DNA of 64,000 nt from Mycobacterium sp. GA-1199 (lineage in GTDB: Bacteria > Actinomycetota > Actinomycetes > Mycobacteriales > Mycobacteriaceae), in NCBI RefSeq assembly GCF_001500045.1, contig NZ_LQIX01000012.1, forward strand, positions 1 through 64,000. Direction: 5' to 3'. Made by a program: the position numbers and the translations under genes. This document shows, piece after piece, positions 8,665 to 21,299 of this stretch. How positions within the stretch are numbered: the first letter of the stretch is position 1; each line of letters opens with the position of its first letter. The notes under the pieces are model-generated. The model was not told where the DNA came from. It was given only the letters and a program-made list of their open reading frames with translations, and made no database searches.

Positions 8665-9381
8665 TCAGACCCGTCGGGGCGCGGCCAGGCGTTCGCGCCG
8701 CAACTGCTCCACCTCGTCGAGGTGCAGTGGCGGCAGGTCACCGACCACCCGGCTCAACAGGTGGTCGGCCAGCTCCGGGTTGCGGGCCAGGCACGGTCCG
8801 TGCAGATAGGTGGCGATGACGCTGCCCTGCACCGCGCCGTCGAAACCGTCTCCGTCGCGATTCCCCGCACCCTTGATCACCTTGGCAAGGGGCCGCGCGT
8901 CTGCGCCGAGAACGGTCCCACCGCGGTGGTTTTCGAATCCCGTCAGCCGCTGCGATAGGCCGGTCAGCAACGGCTGGGACACCACCTCGCCGATCGTGCG
9001 CTTGCCCTGCGGTGAGGTCGTGACATCGAGCAGGCCCACGCCGTCCACGCGTTCGCCCGACGAAGTCTCGTACCAGTGCCCCAGCACCTGGATGGCCGCG
9101 CAGATCGCCAGCACCGGCGCTCCCCGCGCCGCCGCCTGTTGCAAACCGGGATACCGCAGCAGGTGCTTGGTGGCCAGGCGTTGGGCATAGTCCTCGGCGC
9201 CCCCGAGCGTGTACAGGTCCAGCTCCGACGGCACCGGATCGTCCAACGTGATCTCCACGATCTCGGCGTCGAAACCCCGCAGCCGCAGGCGTTGTCGCAG
9301 CACGACGGAATTGCCCCCGTCACCGTAGGTTCCCATCACGTCGGGCAACACCAACCCGATACGCACCGCCGACTCACGCAT
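8665..9381 (-). CDS. gatD: GatD, glutamine amidotransferase subunit of lipid II isoglutaminyl synthase
   Basis: Encodes 238 aa, like H37Rv Rv3713 (annotated cobQ2). GatD releases ammonia from glutamine for MurT, which amidates the alpha-carboxyl of D-glutamate in lipid II. C94 (LAICAAIQVLG) is the nucleophile and H194 (TYLHGP) the second catalytic residue, at the positions known for GatD. It overlaps the murT gene by eight bases and is translated with it. The fold is the class I amidotransferase of the CobB/CobQ type, but the MurT neighbour shows it is not a cobalamin enzyme. Confidence 0.95.
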   Translation of the reverse strand: MRESAVRIGLVLPDVMGTYGDGGNSVVLRQRLRLRGFDAEIVEITLDDPVPSELDLYTLGGAEDYAQRLATKHLLRYPGLQQAAARGAPVLAICAAIQVLGHWYETSSGERVDGVGLLDVTTSPQGKRTIGEVVSQPLLTGLSQRLTGFENHRGGTVLGADARPLAKVIKGAGNRDGDGFDGAVQGSVIATYLHGPCLARNPELADHLLSRVVGDLPPLHLDEVEQLRRERLAAPRRV

Positions 9382-10609
9382 CGGGCAGCCGCCTGTTCAG
9401 CTGCAGAAAAGCGGTGTAGTTGGCGATCACCTCAACGTGCCCGGGCGGACACGAGGCGATCGCGGCGAGCGTGTCATGCACCAGCGTGTGCTCGACGCCC
9501 GCGTAGCCCAAGCGCACTGCCAGGTCGGTGCCTCGCTCGCCTGCCGCCACCACGTGGGTGTCCTCGAAGTGCTCGAAGCGGACGTCCCACAACCAGGACA
9601 GGTCTTCACCGTCGGGCACCTGGCCGTTGACCGAGATCACCACGCCCGCACCGTGTTTGTCGACCATCGACAAGGCTTCCTGCCAGCCTGCCGGGTTCTT
9701 CGCCAACAGCACCCGCGCGGTGTGCTCGCCGAGTCGCACGGTGCGGTAGCGCCCGGCGACCTCGTCGACACCCGACACCGCTGCCACCGCCTCCGCCGGA
9801 TCGGCGCCCATCGCGACCGCCGCCGCCACGGCCTGCGCGGCGTTGCCGCGGTTGACGGCGCCGGGCAGCGACAGCGTCATCGGCAGCGAAAACCCGTCCG
9901 GGCCATAGATATTGGTGTCATCGAACCACCAGTGCGGGCTGGGACGCTTGAAATCGGTTCCGGTGGAACGCCAGTCGCGGCTCTTGCCGCCGTCGCGCAG
10001 GATGATCTCACCGGAGCGGGGGCAGCTGACCGAATCGTTGGCCCAGCTGCCGCCCGCGGCCACCCACACCACGTTGGGGCTGTCGTATGCGGCCGAGGTC
10101 ATCAGCACGTCGTCACAGTTGGCGACCACGACGGCCGACGGGTGACGAGCCAGTCCGGCGCGCAGGGTGCGTTCGATGTGGTTGATCTCGCCGACGCGGT
10201 CCAGTTGATCGCGCGACAGGTTCAGCAGCACGATCACCTCAGGGTCGACCGCTTCGGCCACGTGTGGGACGTGCATTTCGTCGACCTCGAGGGCGGCCAG
10301 GGGCGCCTGCCGCGCACCGGCCAGCGCGGCCACCAGCCCGGCGTCCATGTTCGCGCCGGTGTCGTTGGTGGCGACCGGTCCGATTGTGCGCAGCGCCGCC
10401 GCGATCATCCTGGTCGTCGTCGACTTGCCGTTGGTCCCGGTGACCACCACGGTGTCACGGTCCGCGCCGAGCTGGCGCAGCAGGGACTTGTCGAGCGCCA
10501 GCGCGACCAGCCCGCCGATCATCGCCCCCGCACCGCGCCCGGTGACCCGCGACGCCCAGCGGGCGCCCGCACCGGCCGCGAGGGCGAGCCGTCCACGTGT
10601 CGTGACCAC
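9374..10609 (-). CDS. murT: MurT, lipid II isoglutaminyl synthase ligase subunit
   Basis: Encodes 411 aa, like H37Rv Rv3712. The Mur-ligase ATP loop VTGTNGKST is at residues 57-65 and the catalytic acid segment LEVDEMHVP follows. The C-terminal DUF1727 domain is present (LLAKNPAGWQEALS). In firmicute MurT a Cys4 zinc ribbon lies in the middle domain. Here only C196 remains (SCPRSGE); the other positions appear as S199, S215 and T218. The protein should therefore lack the zinc ribbon. Start is GTG. It forms an operon with gatD and diverges from the exonuclease gene. Confidence 0.95.
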   Translation of the reverse strand: MVTTRGRLALAAGAGARWASRVTGRGAGAMIGGLVALALDKSLLRQLGADRDTVVVTGTNGKSTTTRMIAAALRTIGPVATNDTGANMDAGLVAALAGARQAPLAALEVDEMHVPHVAEAVDPEVIVLLNLSRDQLDRVGEINHIERTLRAGLARHPSAVVVANCDDVLMTSAAYDSPNVVWVAAGGSWANDSVSCPRSGEIILRDGGKSRDWRSTGTDFKRPSPHWWFDDTNIYGPDGFSLPMTLSLPGAVNRGNAAQAVAAAVAMGADPAEAVAAVSGVDEVAGRYRTVRLGEHTARVLLAKNPAGWQEALSMVDKHGAGVVISVNGQVPDGEDLSWLWDVRFEHFEDTHVVAAGERGTDLAVRLGYAGVEHTLVHDTLAAIASCPPGHVEVIANYTAFLQLNRRLPDA

Positions 10610-10692
10610 CCCGGCAGTTTAGGTAGCCGACACGCTGGCAGGCGATTCGGCGAGGTCCCGGCTTTGTCACAGCACCGTGCGATCCTGACGAA

Positions 10693-11733
10693 GTGGGCCC
10701 AACGGACACCGGAGGTCACCGGCCGAGCGGCTCTGACGCCGAGAATCGGCCCCGCTGGGGCCGGCCGGCAGAGCATGCCGGAGAAGGCTGGGCGGTCGTC
10801 GACGTGGAGACCTCGGGCTTCCGACCGGGCCAGGCCCGCATCGTCAGCATCGCCGCGCTCGCCCTAGGCGACGACGGCAACGTCGAGAAGAGCCTGTACA
10901 CGCTGCTGAACCCCGGTGTCGATCCGGGCCCGACCCATGTACACGGTCTGACGGCCGACATGTTGGAGGGCCAACCCACCTTCGCCGACATCGTCGACCA
11001 TCTCGTCGAGTTGCTCGATTGCCGCACGCTGGTCGCGCACAACGTCGGCTTCGATTACTCGTTCCTGGCCGCCGAAACCGAATTGGTCAACCGCGAGCTG
11101 CCCACCGACACCGTGATGTGCACCGTCGAACTGGCGCGCAGGCTGGACCTGGGCACCGAGAACCTGCGGCTGGAAACGCTCGCCGCGAACTGGGGCATCA
11201 GCCAGATCCGGCCGCACGACGCCCTCGACGACGCCCTCGTGCTCGCCCAGATCCTCAAGCCGGCGCTCGTACGCGCGCGGGAACGCCGGGTCTGGCTACC
11301 GGTGCACCCGGTATCCCGAAGACGCTGGCCCAACGGTGTGGTCACCCACGACGAGCTGCGCCCACTCAAGGCGGTGGCCTCCCGCTTGCCGTGCCCCTAC
11401 CTCAATCCGGGCCGATACGTCACCGGGCGACCGCTGGTGCAGGGCATGCGGATCGCCCTGTCGGCCGAGCTTGAACGCACCCACGAAGAGCTCATCGAGC
11501 GGATCCTGCACGCCGGGCTGGCCTACACCGACACCGTGGACGCCGAGACCTCGCTGGTGCTCTGCAACGACGCCCATCCGGCCCAGGGCAAGGGTTACCA
11601 CGCCGGGGAGCTGGGTGTCCCGCTGGTCGGCGACGCGGAATTCATGCGCGCGATCGACAGCGTCGTCGGCGGCACCGGCGTCGAGGAGTTCACCGACACC
11701 ACGCTCGCCGGCGACCAGTTCGCACTGTTCTGA
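10693..11733 (+). CDS. DnaQ-like DEDDh 3'-5' exonuclease with C-terminal BRCT-like region
   Basis: Encodes 346 aa, like H37Rv Rv3711c. The exonuclease motifs are clear: ExoI in VVDVETSGF, ExoII in LVAHNVGFDYSFL and ExoIIIe in RPHDALDDA, giving the DEDDh set. The region after about residue 190 (HPVSRRRWPNG...GMRIALSAELERTHEELIERILHAGL) has the length and pattern of a BRCT domain (TETSLVLCND). In mycobacteria the main replicative proofreader is the PHP domain of DnaE1, so this is probably an accessory proofreading or repair nuclease. Translation starts at GTG; about 30 residues of N-terminal extension look disordered. Confidence 0.9.
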   Translation: MGPTDTGGHRPSGSDAENRPRWGRPAEHAGEGWAVVDVETSGFRPGQARIVSIAALALGDDGNVEKSLYTLLNPGVDPGPTHVHGLTADMLEGQPTFADIVDHLVELLDCRTLVAHNVGFDYSFLAAETELVNRELPTDTVMCTVELARRLDLGTENLRLETLAANWGISQIRPHDALDDALVLAQILKPALVRARERRVWLPVHPVSRRRWPNGVVTHDELRPLKAVASRLPCPYLNPGRYVTGRPLVQGMRIALSAELERTHEELIERILHAGLAYTDTVDAETSLVLCNDAHPAQGKGYHAGELGVPLVGDAEFMRAIDSVVGGTGVEEFTDTTLAGDQFALF

Positions 11734-11762
11734 ATGGCAGACCATCGCATCGAACGGTCCTT

Positions 11763-11888
11763 GTGATCTCGATCGACGGTTCACCGATCACGTTCCAGTG
11801 GTTCGATCTGGTGTCCGCGCTGGCGATCCTGGGTCTCCTCGCGGTCATCTTCTGGATGTCGCTCGTCGACTCACCCCGACGCGAGTGA
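11763..11888 (+). CDS. Small single-pass membrane protein between dnaQ-like gene and leuA
   Basis: An open frame of 41 codons starts at GTG and gives MISIDGSPITFQWFDLVSAL, a hydrophobic stretch (LVSALAILGLLAVIFWMSLV) and the tail DSPRRE. The central 18-20 residues are a convincing membrane helix, with positive charge at the C-terminus. No strong ribosome-binding site precedes the GTG, and it may be read through coupling with the exonuclease gene 30 bp upstream. The frame fills nearly all of the gap to leuA. Function is unknown; a chance frame cannot be ruled out. Confidence 0.45.
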   Translation: MISIDGSPITFQWFDLVSALAILGLLAVIFWMSLVDSPRRE

Positions 11889-11891
11889 GGG

Positions 11892-13853
<1,962 letters not shown>

Positions 13854-13962
13854 TCACCAAACCACTGCGCTGGCGCGAGCGCGCAGCTAGGTACGGTTTG
13901 GGGCACCGGACTTTACAACAGTGATCGCTCGCCGAGTTGTGGCGCTGGCTAGAGTTGCGGCG

Positions 13963-14415
13963 GTGAAGTCTCTTGATCGGCGGTGGTGGGTGGCGATCGC
14001 CGTCGTGGTGATCGTGATCGTGGCACTGGTCTACAGCCAACTGCAGCAACCGCCCGAAGAATGCCGTCCGGTCCTCGATTTCCTCGAATACAACCAGCAG
14101 CAGAACGACTTGATCAGCTCCAAGAGCGAGGGCGCCGAGGGTCCGCCGACCGCGGCCGAGGAGCTGGCGTACCGCGAATGGGCCGACGGCCTCTCCGAGC
14201 GCGCCCGCAAGATCGACACCCCCGAGCTGCGGTTCACCGCCGTCGAAGTCGCCGACCTCGCCGGCCTGTTCGTCCAGAAGTTGCCCCAGGCGCGCGCGGA
14301 GACGCAGAACAGGGCTCCCGGCGCACCGGCACCACAGATCTACTACGAGATGTCGGCGCTCGACACCCAACTGCGGCGCAAGCTCGCCGAGCTGTCCGAG
14401 GCCTGCGCGAACTGA
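13963..14415 (+). CDS. Membrane-anchored hypothetical protein
   Basis: Encodes 150 aa from the GTG that gives VKSLDRRWWVAIAVVV; a GTG 14 codons upstream is an alternative. One N-terminal membrane helix (about residues 9-26) follows a positively charged start, leaving about 120 residues outside the membrane. The extracellular part is helical and has two cysteines near its ends (PPEECRPV and SEACAN), suggesting a disulfide. The pattern (LDFLEYNQQQNDLI..., LRRKLAELSEAC) is conserved-looking but I do not recognise the family. It is followed by the Ntn hydrolase gene 21 bp later and probably shares its transcript. Confidence 0.7.
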   Translation: MKSLDRRWWVAIAVVVIVIVALVYSQLQQPPEECRPVLDFLEYNQQQNDLISSKSEGAEGPPTAAEELAYREWADGLSERARKIDTPELRFTAVEVADLAGLFVQKLPQARAETQNRAPGAPAPQIYYEMSALDTQLRRKLAELSEACAN

Positions 14416-14436
14416 GCGCCTCATACGATGCGTGTC

Positions 14437-15420
14437 GTGTGCACCCGCGTCGTCTACCTCGGAACCGAGAATCGCAACATCACCGGCCGCTCCATGGACT
14501 GGAAGTCGGAGATCCAAACGAATCTGTGGGCGCTACCGCGGGGCGTCCACCGAACCGGTCAGGCCGGCACCGGCTCGACGGAGTGGACGTCGAAGTACGG
14601 CAGCGTGGTCGCGACCGGCTACGACATCAGCACAACCGATGGCGTGAACGAGGCCGGACTCGTGGTCAATCTGCTGTGGCTGGCCGAATCGGTGTATCCC
14701 GCCGAAACCGCCGCGGGTCCCGCGGTCTCGTTGGCGCTGTGGGGCCAGTACGTGCTCGACAACTTCGCGACGGTTGGCGAGGCCGTGGCGGCGCTGACCG
14801 CGACCCCGCTGCGGGTGGCCACCGCCCAGGTCCCCGGCGAGGAGCGGATGGCGACGCTGCACCTGGCGATGTCGGATGCCGGCGGCGACAGCGCGATCGT
14901 CGAGTACATCGACGGTGAGCAGGTCATTCACCACGGAAGCCAATACCGCGTGATGACGAACTCACCGACCTTCGACAAGCAGCTGGCGATCAGCGAGTAC
15001 TGGAAGCAGATCGGCGGCACCGTGATGCTGCCGGGGACCAACCGTGCCGCGGACCGGTTCGTGCGGGCGTCGTTCTACATCGACGCGGTCCCCAAGACCG
15101 ACGATCCGCTGCTGGCCGCCGCGACGGTGTTCAGCGTCGTGCGCAACGCGTCGGTGCCGTACGGGATCTCCACGCCCGACGAGCCGAACATCTCGACCAC
15201 CCGCTGGCGCACGGTCGTCGACCACAAGGCGTTGCGCTACTTCTTCGAGTCGGCGCTCTCGCCGAACACGTTCTGGGTCGAGCTGGGCAACCTCGACTTC
15301 TCGCCGGGCGGCCCGACGCTGCGGCTGCCGCTCGGCGAGGGCGAGAAGACGATCTACGCCGGTGATGCCAGCGCGAAGTTCGAGGAAGCCGACCCGTTCC
15401 CGTTCCTCGGAGTTGCCTGA
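14437..15420 (+). CDS. Linear amide C-N hydrolase (choloylglycine hydrolase / penicillin acylase family)
   Basis: Encodes 327 aa. This Ntn-hydrolase family splits amide bonds in bile salts, penicillin V, acyl-homoserine lactones and similar compounds. The GTG at this position places the nucleophile cysteine second (V-C2-T-R), as the fold requires; the ATG three codons upstream would bury it. R18 and D21 (GRSMDWK) sit where bile salt hydrolases have them, and GVNEAGL and MTNSP follow at the usual spacing. There is no signal peptide, so the enzyme should act in the cytoplasm. The substrate is not evident. Confidence 0.85.
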   Translation: MCTRVVYLGTENRNITGRSMDWKSEIQTNLWALPRGVHRTGQAGTGSTEWTSKYGSVVATGYDISTTDGVNEAGLVVNLLWLAESVYPAETAAGPAVSLALWGQYVLDNFATVGEAVAALTATPLRVATAQVPGEERMATLHLAMSDAGGDSAIVEYIDGEQVIHHGSQYRVMTNSPTFDKQLAISEYWKQIGGTVMLPGTNRAADRFVRASFYIDAVPKTDDPLLAAATVFSVVRNASVPYGISTPDEPNISTTRWRTVVDHKALRYFFESALSPNTFWVELGNLDFSPGGPTLRLPLGEGEKTIYAGDASAKFEEADPFPFLGVA

Positions 15421-15521
15421 TCGTCGCGGGTTCCCGCCGGCCCACCACGGGGGAAAGAAATCGGATGCGCGCAGCCCTTATCCTTATTGGGATCCTTCCC
15501 AGCACTTGAAAGGCTTGATCA

Positions 15522-17825
<2,304 letters not shown>

Positions 17826-17826
17826 T

Positions 17827-18969
17827 TTGCGTCGGGACCGACGTTTTGGCGGGAAATCGCGACTGCTTTCAGCCATTTCGTCGGTCTCGGCATTGGGTTT
17901 CGTCGCGGTACCGTTGGCCGCCGCCCAGCCCGCGCCGATCCCCGATCCCGTGTTGCCTCCGCTGGCGCCCGGGCAGGTGATCAGGATCGGTCCGACGGCC
18001 GGAACCGGAACTCCGACACGCGATTACGGTATCGGGGCCACGGATCTGTGCGAGTTCATGGAGTTCCCCAGCGGCATCCTCCAGGTGTGCGGCGACAGTT
18101 TCGCCGGGCAGGGAGTCGGCTACGGGGGATGGTTCTCGCCGATCGCATTGCACGTCGAGACGGAGTCGATCGACGACCCGGGCGGCGTGCGCTACGACGG
18201 TGTGACCGGAACCGACCGTCCGCTGCTGGCCGATCCGACGCCACCTGGCATGTCGCAACTGCCGGCCGGTGTCGTCCAGATCAACCGGCAGAACTACCTG
18301 ATGGTCACCACCGTGCGGGAGCTTGATCCGCAGAGTTCACGGCTGGTGAAAGCCAAACCGGCACAGGGGAATTGGCCCACGCTGCCGGACTCTGAGCGCG
18401 CCGCCTCCTATGCCGAGGGCAGGCAGTCGCAGATCAGCGGCTACTACGACCCGATCCCGCGCGCCGACTCCGAAACCGGGTGGGTGTACATCGTGGCCAA
18501 CAACTTCGACCGCAGCGCGCCGCTGGAGCTGTACCGGGCCACGCCGCAGGAGTTCGAGGACCGGTCGAGTTGGCAAGGGTGGTCGGCAGATTCCGGGTGG
18601 GGCAGTCCGCCGACACCGCTGTGGCCGGACGCGGTCGGCGAGATGAGCATCCGCCAGATCGACGGGAAAACCGTGCTGTCGTATTTCAACGCCACCACCG
18701 GGAACATGGAGATGCGGGTGGCCAACGCCCCCACCGGGCTGGGCGCGGCGCCGGTGACGACCGTCGTCGTGGCCTCCGAATGGCCGGATCCCGTCGACCA
18801 CCTCGGACCTCCCGAGAGCAACCGCCTGGCCCAACCGTACGGCGGCTACATCTCACCGGGATCGACGCTCGACGAGGTGCGGGTGTTCGTCAGTCAGTGG
18901 AACACCGGACCGCGCGGCGGGTCGCCTTACCGGGTGATCCAATTCGCGGTCAACCCGTTCAAGCCGTAG
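17827..18969 (+). CDS. Secreted DUF4185 protein, likely GH183 endo-D-arabinanase family
   Basis: Encodes 380 aa from a TTG start, like H37Rv Rv3707c. A signal peptide is visible (LLSAISSVSALGFVAVPLAAAQP). The mature part is a beta-propeller-like DUF4185 domain with DYGIGATDLCEF, VCGDSFAGQ and repeated aromatic blades (GWVYIVANNFDR, TVLSYFNATTGNMEMRVAN). DUF4185 proteins have been shown in mycobacteria and other bacteria to cleave D-arabinan and were named GH183, so a role in turnover of arabinogalactan or lipoarabinomannan is likely; activity of this one is untested. It starts one base behind the asd stop. Its stop codon abuts the stop of the converging gene. Confidence 0.8.
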   Translation: MRRDRRFGGKSRLLSAISSVSALGFVAVPLAAAQPAPIPDPVLPPLAPGQVIRIGPTAGTGTPTRDYGIGATDLCEFMEFPSGILQVCGDSFAGQGVGYGGWFSPIALHVETESIDDPGGVRYDGVTGTDRPLLADPTPPGMSQLPAGVVQINRQNYLMVTTVRELDPQSSRLVKAKPAQGNWPTLPDSERAASYAEGRQSQISGYYDPIPRADSETGWVYIVANNFDRSAPLELYRATPQEFEDRSSWQGWSADSGWGSPPTPLWPDAVGEMSIRQIDGKTVLSYFNATTGNMEMRVANAPTGLGAAPVTTVVVASEWPDPVDHLGPPESNRLAQPYGGYISPGSTLDEVRVFVSQWNTGPRGGSPYRVIQFAVNPFKP

Positions 18970-20187
18970 TCAGGCGACGGTGCTGACGTGTTCGGCCGAT
19001 TCGCCGATCGTGGCGCCGCCGTCACCGATGATCGTGCGCATCAACACCTGGTGCTCGCGGTCGCCGCGGGCGGTTGCCTTCGCGATACCGCCGGGCAGGG
19101 CGACCGCGGCCACACTGCGGGTCAGGTTCACCGGTAGCCGCAGCACGGGATACCACGGCAGATGGGGGCGCAGGCCCAGTGCGCGCATCGTGCGCGGCCC
19201 GAGGAAGCCGCTGGTGACCGAAAGATGCTGCGCGCGTGCGATACGACGCCGGATCGCGGGCATCGTCTCGTAGTGCCAGATCATCGGGTCGTCGGCCATC
19301 GGAGCCGCGAGCAGCTTCGACGACTCGTCGGGTTCGGCGAGCGCGCCCAGGGTGTGATAGAGGACCCGAATGCTGTCGCGGAACCCGCGCGGCAGCCACT
19401 CGTCCTCCACGCCCATCAACCATCCGACGTAGCGGGTCAAGTGTGCGACGGCGTCACAGTCCTTCGGCCGCAACACGATTCCCATCCCCACGACGCCGAC
19501 GGCCGGCGCGACCAGCGCGCCGATCAGCGTCGCCGCCATATCGGTCTGGTTGATCGGGACGCCCCAGTCATCGACGCGCCAGTCGGGCATCGCTCCGACG
19601 TGGCGGCGCACCAGTCCGTGGATCAGCCGAACCCGAAGGGTGGACCGGTAACCGGCGCCCAGGCGCTCGAGACCACCGTCGGAGATGACGTCCATCGCCC
19701 ACTGCATCGTCTCGGCGAAGCGCTTGTTCGAACCCTTCTCCAGGGCGCCGGTGCGCAACAGTGTCTTGTTGAAACCTGAGAACTGGTAGCCGCCGAGAAG
19801 CGATACGTCACGTGCGACGTACATGCCGTCGGCGCCGCCGCGACGCAGCGCCTGCGCACCGCGGCGCAACTTCACCGGGTCGGCCCAGTCGGGCAGCTGC
19901 TCCACGCCCGTGAAGAATTCGCGCAACGGTTCCGGGGCGTCGGGAACCGCGTCGATTCCATAGGTGAGCGCTCGATCGAACAACGGGCGGGTCTGCTTCA
20001 CGCCGGCGCCCGACATCCACTCGACGAGGCGGTCCATCGGTTCGTCTCCGACGGTCAGCCGCTCACCCAGCCTGCGCCACTGCGCCGGTGTGGGCTCGCC
20101 GATGGCCAGCGCCTTGGCGATGACGCGGATGCCGGCCGGGACGGGGCGAGGCCGCTCGGGGTGACGCGTCGGGATCGGGCGCTGCAT
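18970..20187 (-). CDS. Oxygenase MpaB family protein (DUF2236)
   Basis: Encodes 405 aa from the ATG giving MQRPIPTRHPERP, which has a GGAAGGGAAG ribosome-binding region. DUF2236 proteins include the latex-clearing protein and fungal MpaB and bind haem b. Family features seen are RVRLIHGLVRRHVGAMPDWRVDDWGVPINQTDMAATL and the helix pair around GMGIVLRPKDCDAVAHLTRYVGWLMGVEDEWLP. No signal peptide. The usual neighbours in H37Rv (Rv3707c and Rv3706c) flank it, so it is an extra gene relative to that strain. Substrate unknown. Confidence 0.82.
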   Translation of the reverse strand: MQRPIPTRHPERPRPVPAGIRVIAKALAIGEPTPAQWRRLGERLTVGDEPMDRLVEWMSGAGVKQTRPLFDRALTYGIDAVPDAPEPLREFFTGVEQLPDWADPVKLRRGAQALRRGGADGMYVARDVSLLGGYQFSGFNKTLLRTGALEKGSNKRFAETMQWAMDVISDGGLERLGAGYRSTLRVRLIHGLVRRHVGAMPDWRVDDWGVPINQTDMAATLIGALVAPAVGVVGMGIVLRPKDCDAVAHLTRYVGWLMGVEDEWLPRGFRDSIRVLYHTLGALAEPDESSKLLAAPMADDPMIWHYETMPAIRRRIARAQHLSVTSGFLGPRTMRALGLRPHLPWYPVLRLPVNLTRSVAAVALPGGIAKATARGDREHQVLMRTIIGDGGATIGESAEHVSTVA

Positions 20188-20344
20188 GGTCTCTCGGCTT
20201 CCCTTCCGGCAATGACAACGCGTGTAGTCGAAACTATTCTGCGGCCTGAGCGGTGTCAATCGGCCGGGACCGACGGCCACTTTCACAGCCGGCTCATAGG
20301 TGCCACATGACGGGCTCATCGAAACGGCTCGCATGATGGCTGCC

Positions 20345-20725
20345 ATGACTGAAACACCATCCGAACCCGCCACCACCCCCGTGGTCGCAGCACCTCACCA
20401 TGACCCCGTCGGCCCGCGCCGCTCCAAGCTCGGCGCCGCTGCCGCCTGGGTCGGCATCGCCGCCGGGGTCGTGTTCATCGTCGCCGTGATCTTCTTCTCC
20501 GGTTTCATCCTCGGTGCGCACTCGGGAGGCCACCAGCGCGGCGGCCATCACGGCGGCCACGACCGCGACGTCGCAGTGTTCCATCGGGGGCCGCCGCCGG
20601 GAGGCCCGATGATGCCGGGCGGGCCGGGTCAGCGACCGCCCTTCGGGCCGGGCGCCGACGGGCCGCGGTTCCAGCCGCCGCAGTCCCCCGAGGCTCCGAC
20701 CACGACGGCGCCGTCCCGTCCGTAA
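20345..20725 (+). CDS. Small Pro/Gly/His-rich membrane protein
   Basis: Encodes 126 aa, like the proline-rich H37Rv Rv3706c. The ATG giving MTETPSEPAT is chosen over upstream codons because it follows the longest region without conserved sequence. One membrane helix (AAAAWVGIAAGVVFIVAVIFFSGFIL region, about residues 32-57) is followed by a His/Gly-rich segment (GGHQRGGHHGGHDRD) and then Pro-rich, disordered sequence with PGG motifs. His clusters could bind metal. No enzyme domain. A large palindrome follows 14 bp behind the stop. Confidence 0.75.
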   Translation: MTETPSEPATTPVVAAPHHDPVGPRRSKLGAAAAWVGIAAGVVFIVAVIFFSGFILGAHSGGHQRGGHHGGHDRDVAVFHRGPPPGGPMMPGGPGQRPPFGPGADGPRFQPPQSPEAPTTTAPSRP

Positions 20726-20738
20726 AGCCATCCCCCGT

Positions 20739-20804
20739 CTGGTGTGCACTCAGATCGATAATCGGCCGCGAATCAGCCGAATCGGCGATCTGAGTGCACA
20801 CCAG
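20739..20804. repeat. Perfect 19-bp palindrome with a 28-base loop
   Basis: CTGGTGTGCACTCAGATCG (20739-20757) and its exact complement CGATCTGAGTGCACACCAG (20786-20804) form a 19-bp stem. The loop contains a weaker internal pairing (ATCGGC with GCCGA). No T-run follows. The palindrome lies between two genes transcribed in the same direction, so it could end the upstream message, but its perfect conservation over 19 bp is more than a terminator needs. A dispersed palindromic element or a protein-binding site are alternatives. Confidence 0.85.
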
Positions 20805-20867
20805 CGCCGATACCCGGTGTGGGACGGGCGTCTTGCCGAATGTGAGTGGGCTGGCATGATCGAGCCC

Positions 20868-21296
20868 ATGAGCATTGAGGTCAAGTACACGGCAGAGTCC
20901 ACCGCGTCCGGAGGCGGCCGTGACGGCCACGTCCGTTCCTCCGACGGCAAGATCGATCTCGACACCCGCCCGCCCAAGGAGCTCGGCGGCAGCGGTGAGG
21001 GCGTCAACCCAGAACTGCTGTTCTCGTCGGGTTACGCGGCGTGCTTCCTCGGCGCACTGCGGCTGCAGGCCCGCAACAACAAGATCGACATCGACGAAGC
21101 CACCTCGATCACCGCACAGGTCGGCTTCGGACCGGACTCCGAGGGCGGGTTCGGGCTCACGGCACACCTGATCGGCTACCTGCCCGGCCTCGAGCAGAGC
21201 GTGGCCGACGACCTGATGGCGAAGGCACACGACTTCTGCCCGTACTCGAAGGCCACCCGCGGCAACATCGAAGTCAAGTTGTCCGCGAAGGTCTGA
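20868..21296 (+). CDS. Organic hydroperoxide resistance protein, Ohr/OsmC family
   Basis: Encodes 142 aa. Ohr enzymes reduce organic and lipid hydroperoxides with thiol chemistry and are recycled by lipoylated proteins. The peroxidatic C59 (NPELLFSSGYAACFLGAL) and resolving C124 (DFCPYSKATRGNI) match Ohr rather than OsmC spacing. The start MSIEVKYTAESTASGGGRDGH is typical; an ATG four codons upstream is an alternative. Next to the catalase, ergothioneine operon and whiB4, it adds to the oxidative-stress content of this window. No MarR-type regulator OhrR gene was seen beside it. Confidence 0.92.
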   Translation: MSIEVKYTAESTASGGGRDGHVRSSDGKIDLDTRPPKELGGSGEGVNPELLFSSGYAACFLGALRLQARNNKIDIDEATSITAQVGFGPDSEGGFGLTAHLIGYLPGLEQSVADDLMAKAHDFCPYSKATRGNIEVKLSAKV

Positions 21297-21299
21297 CCG

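Noticed and set aside
15421..15521. Riboswitch or leader in front of lysC
   Set aside because: No known fold or leader frame; only a plausible -10 element.
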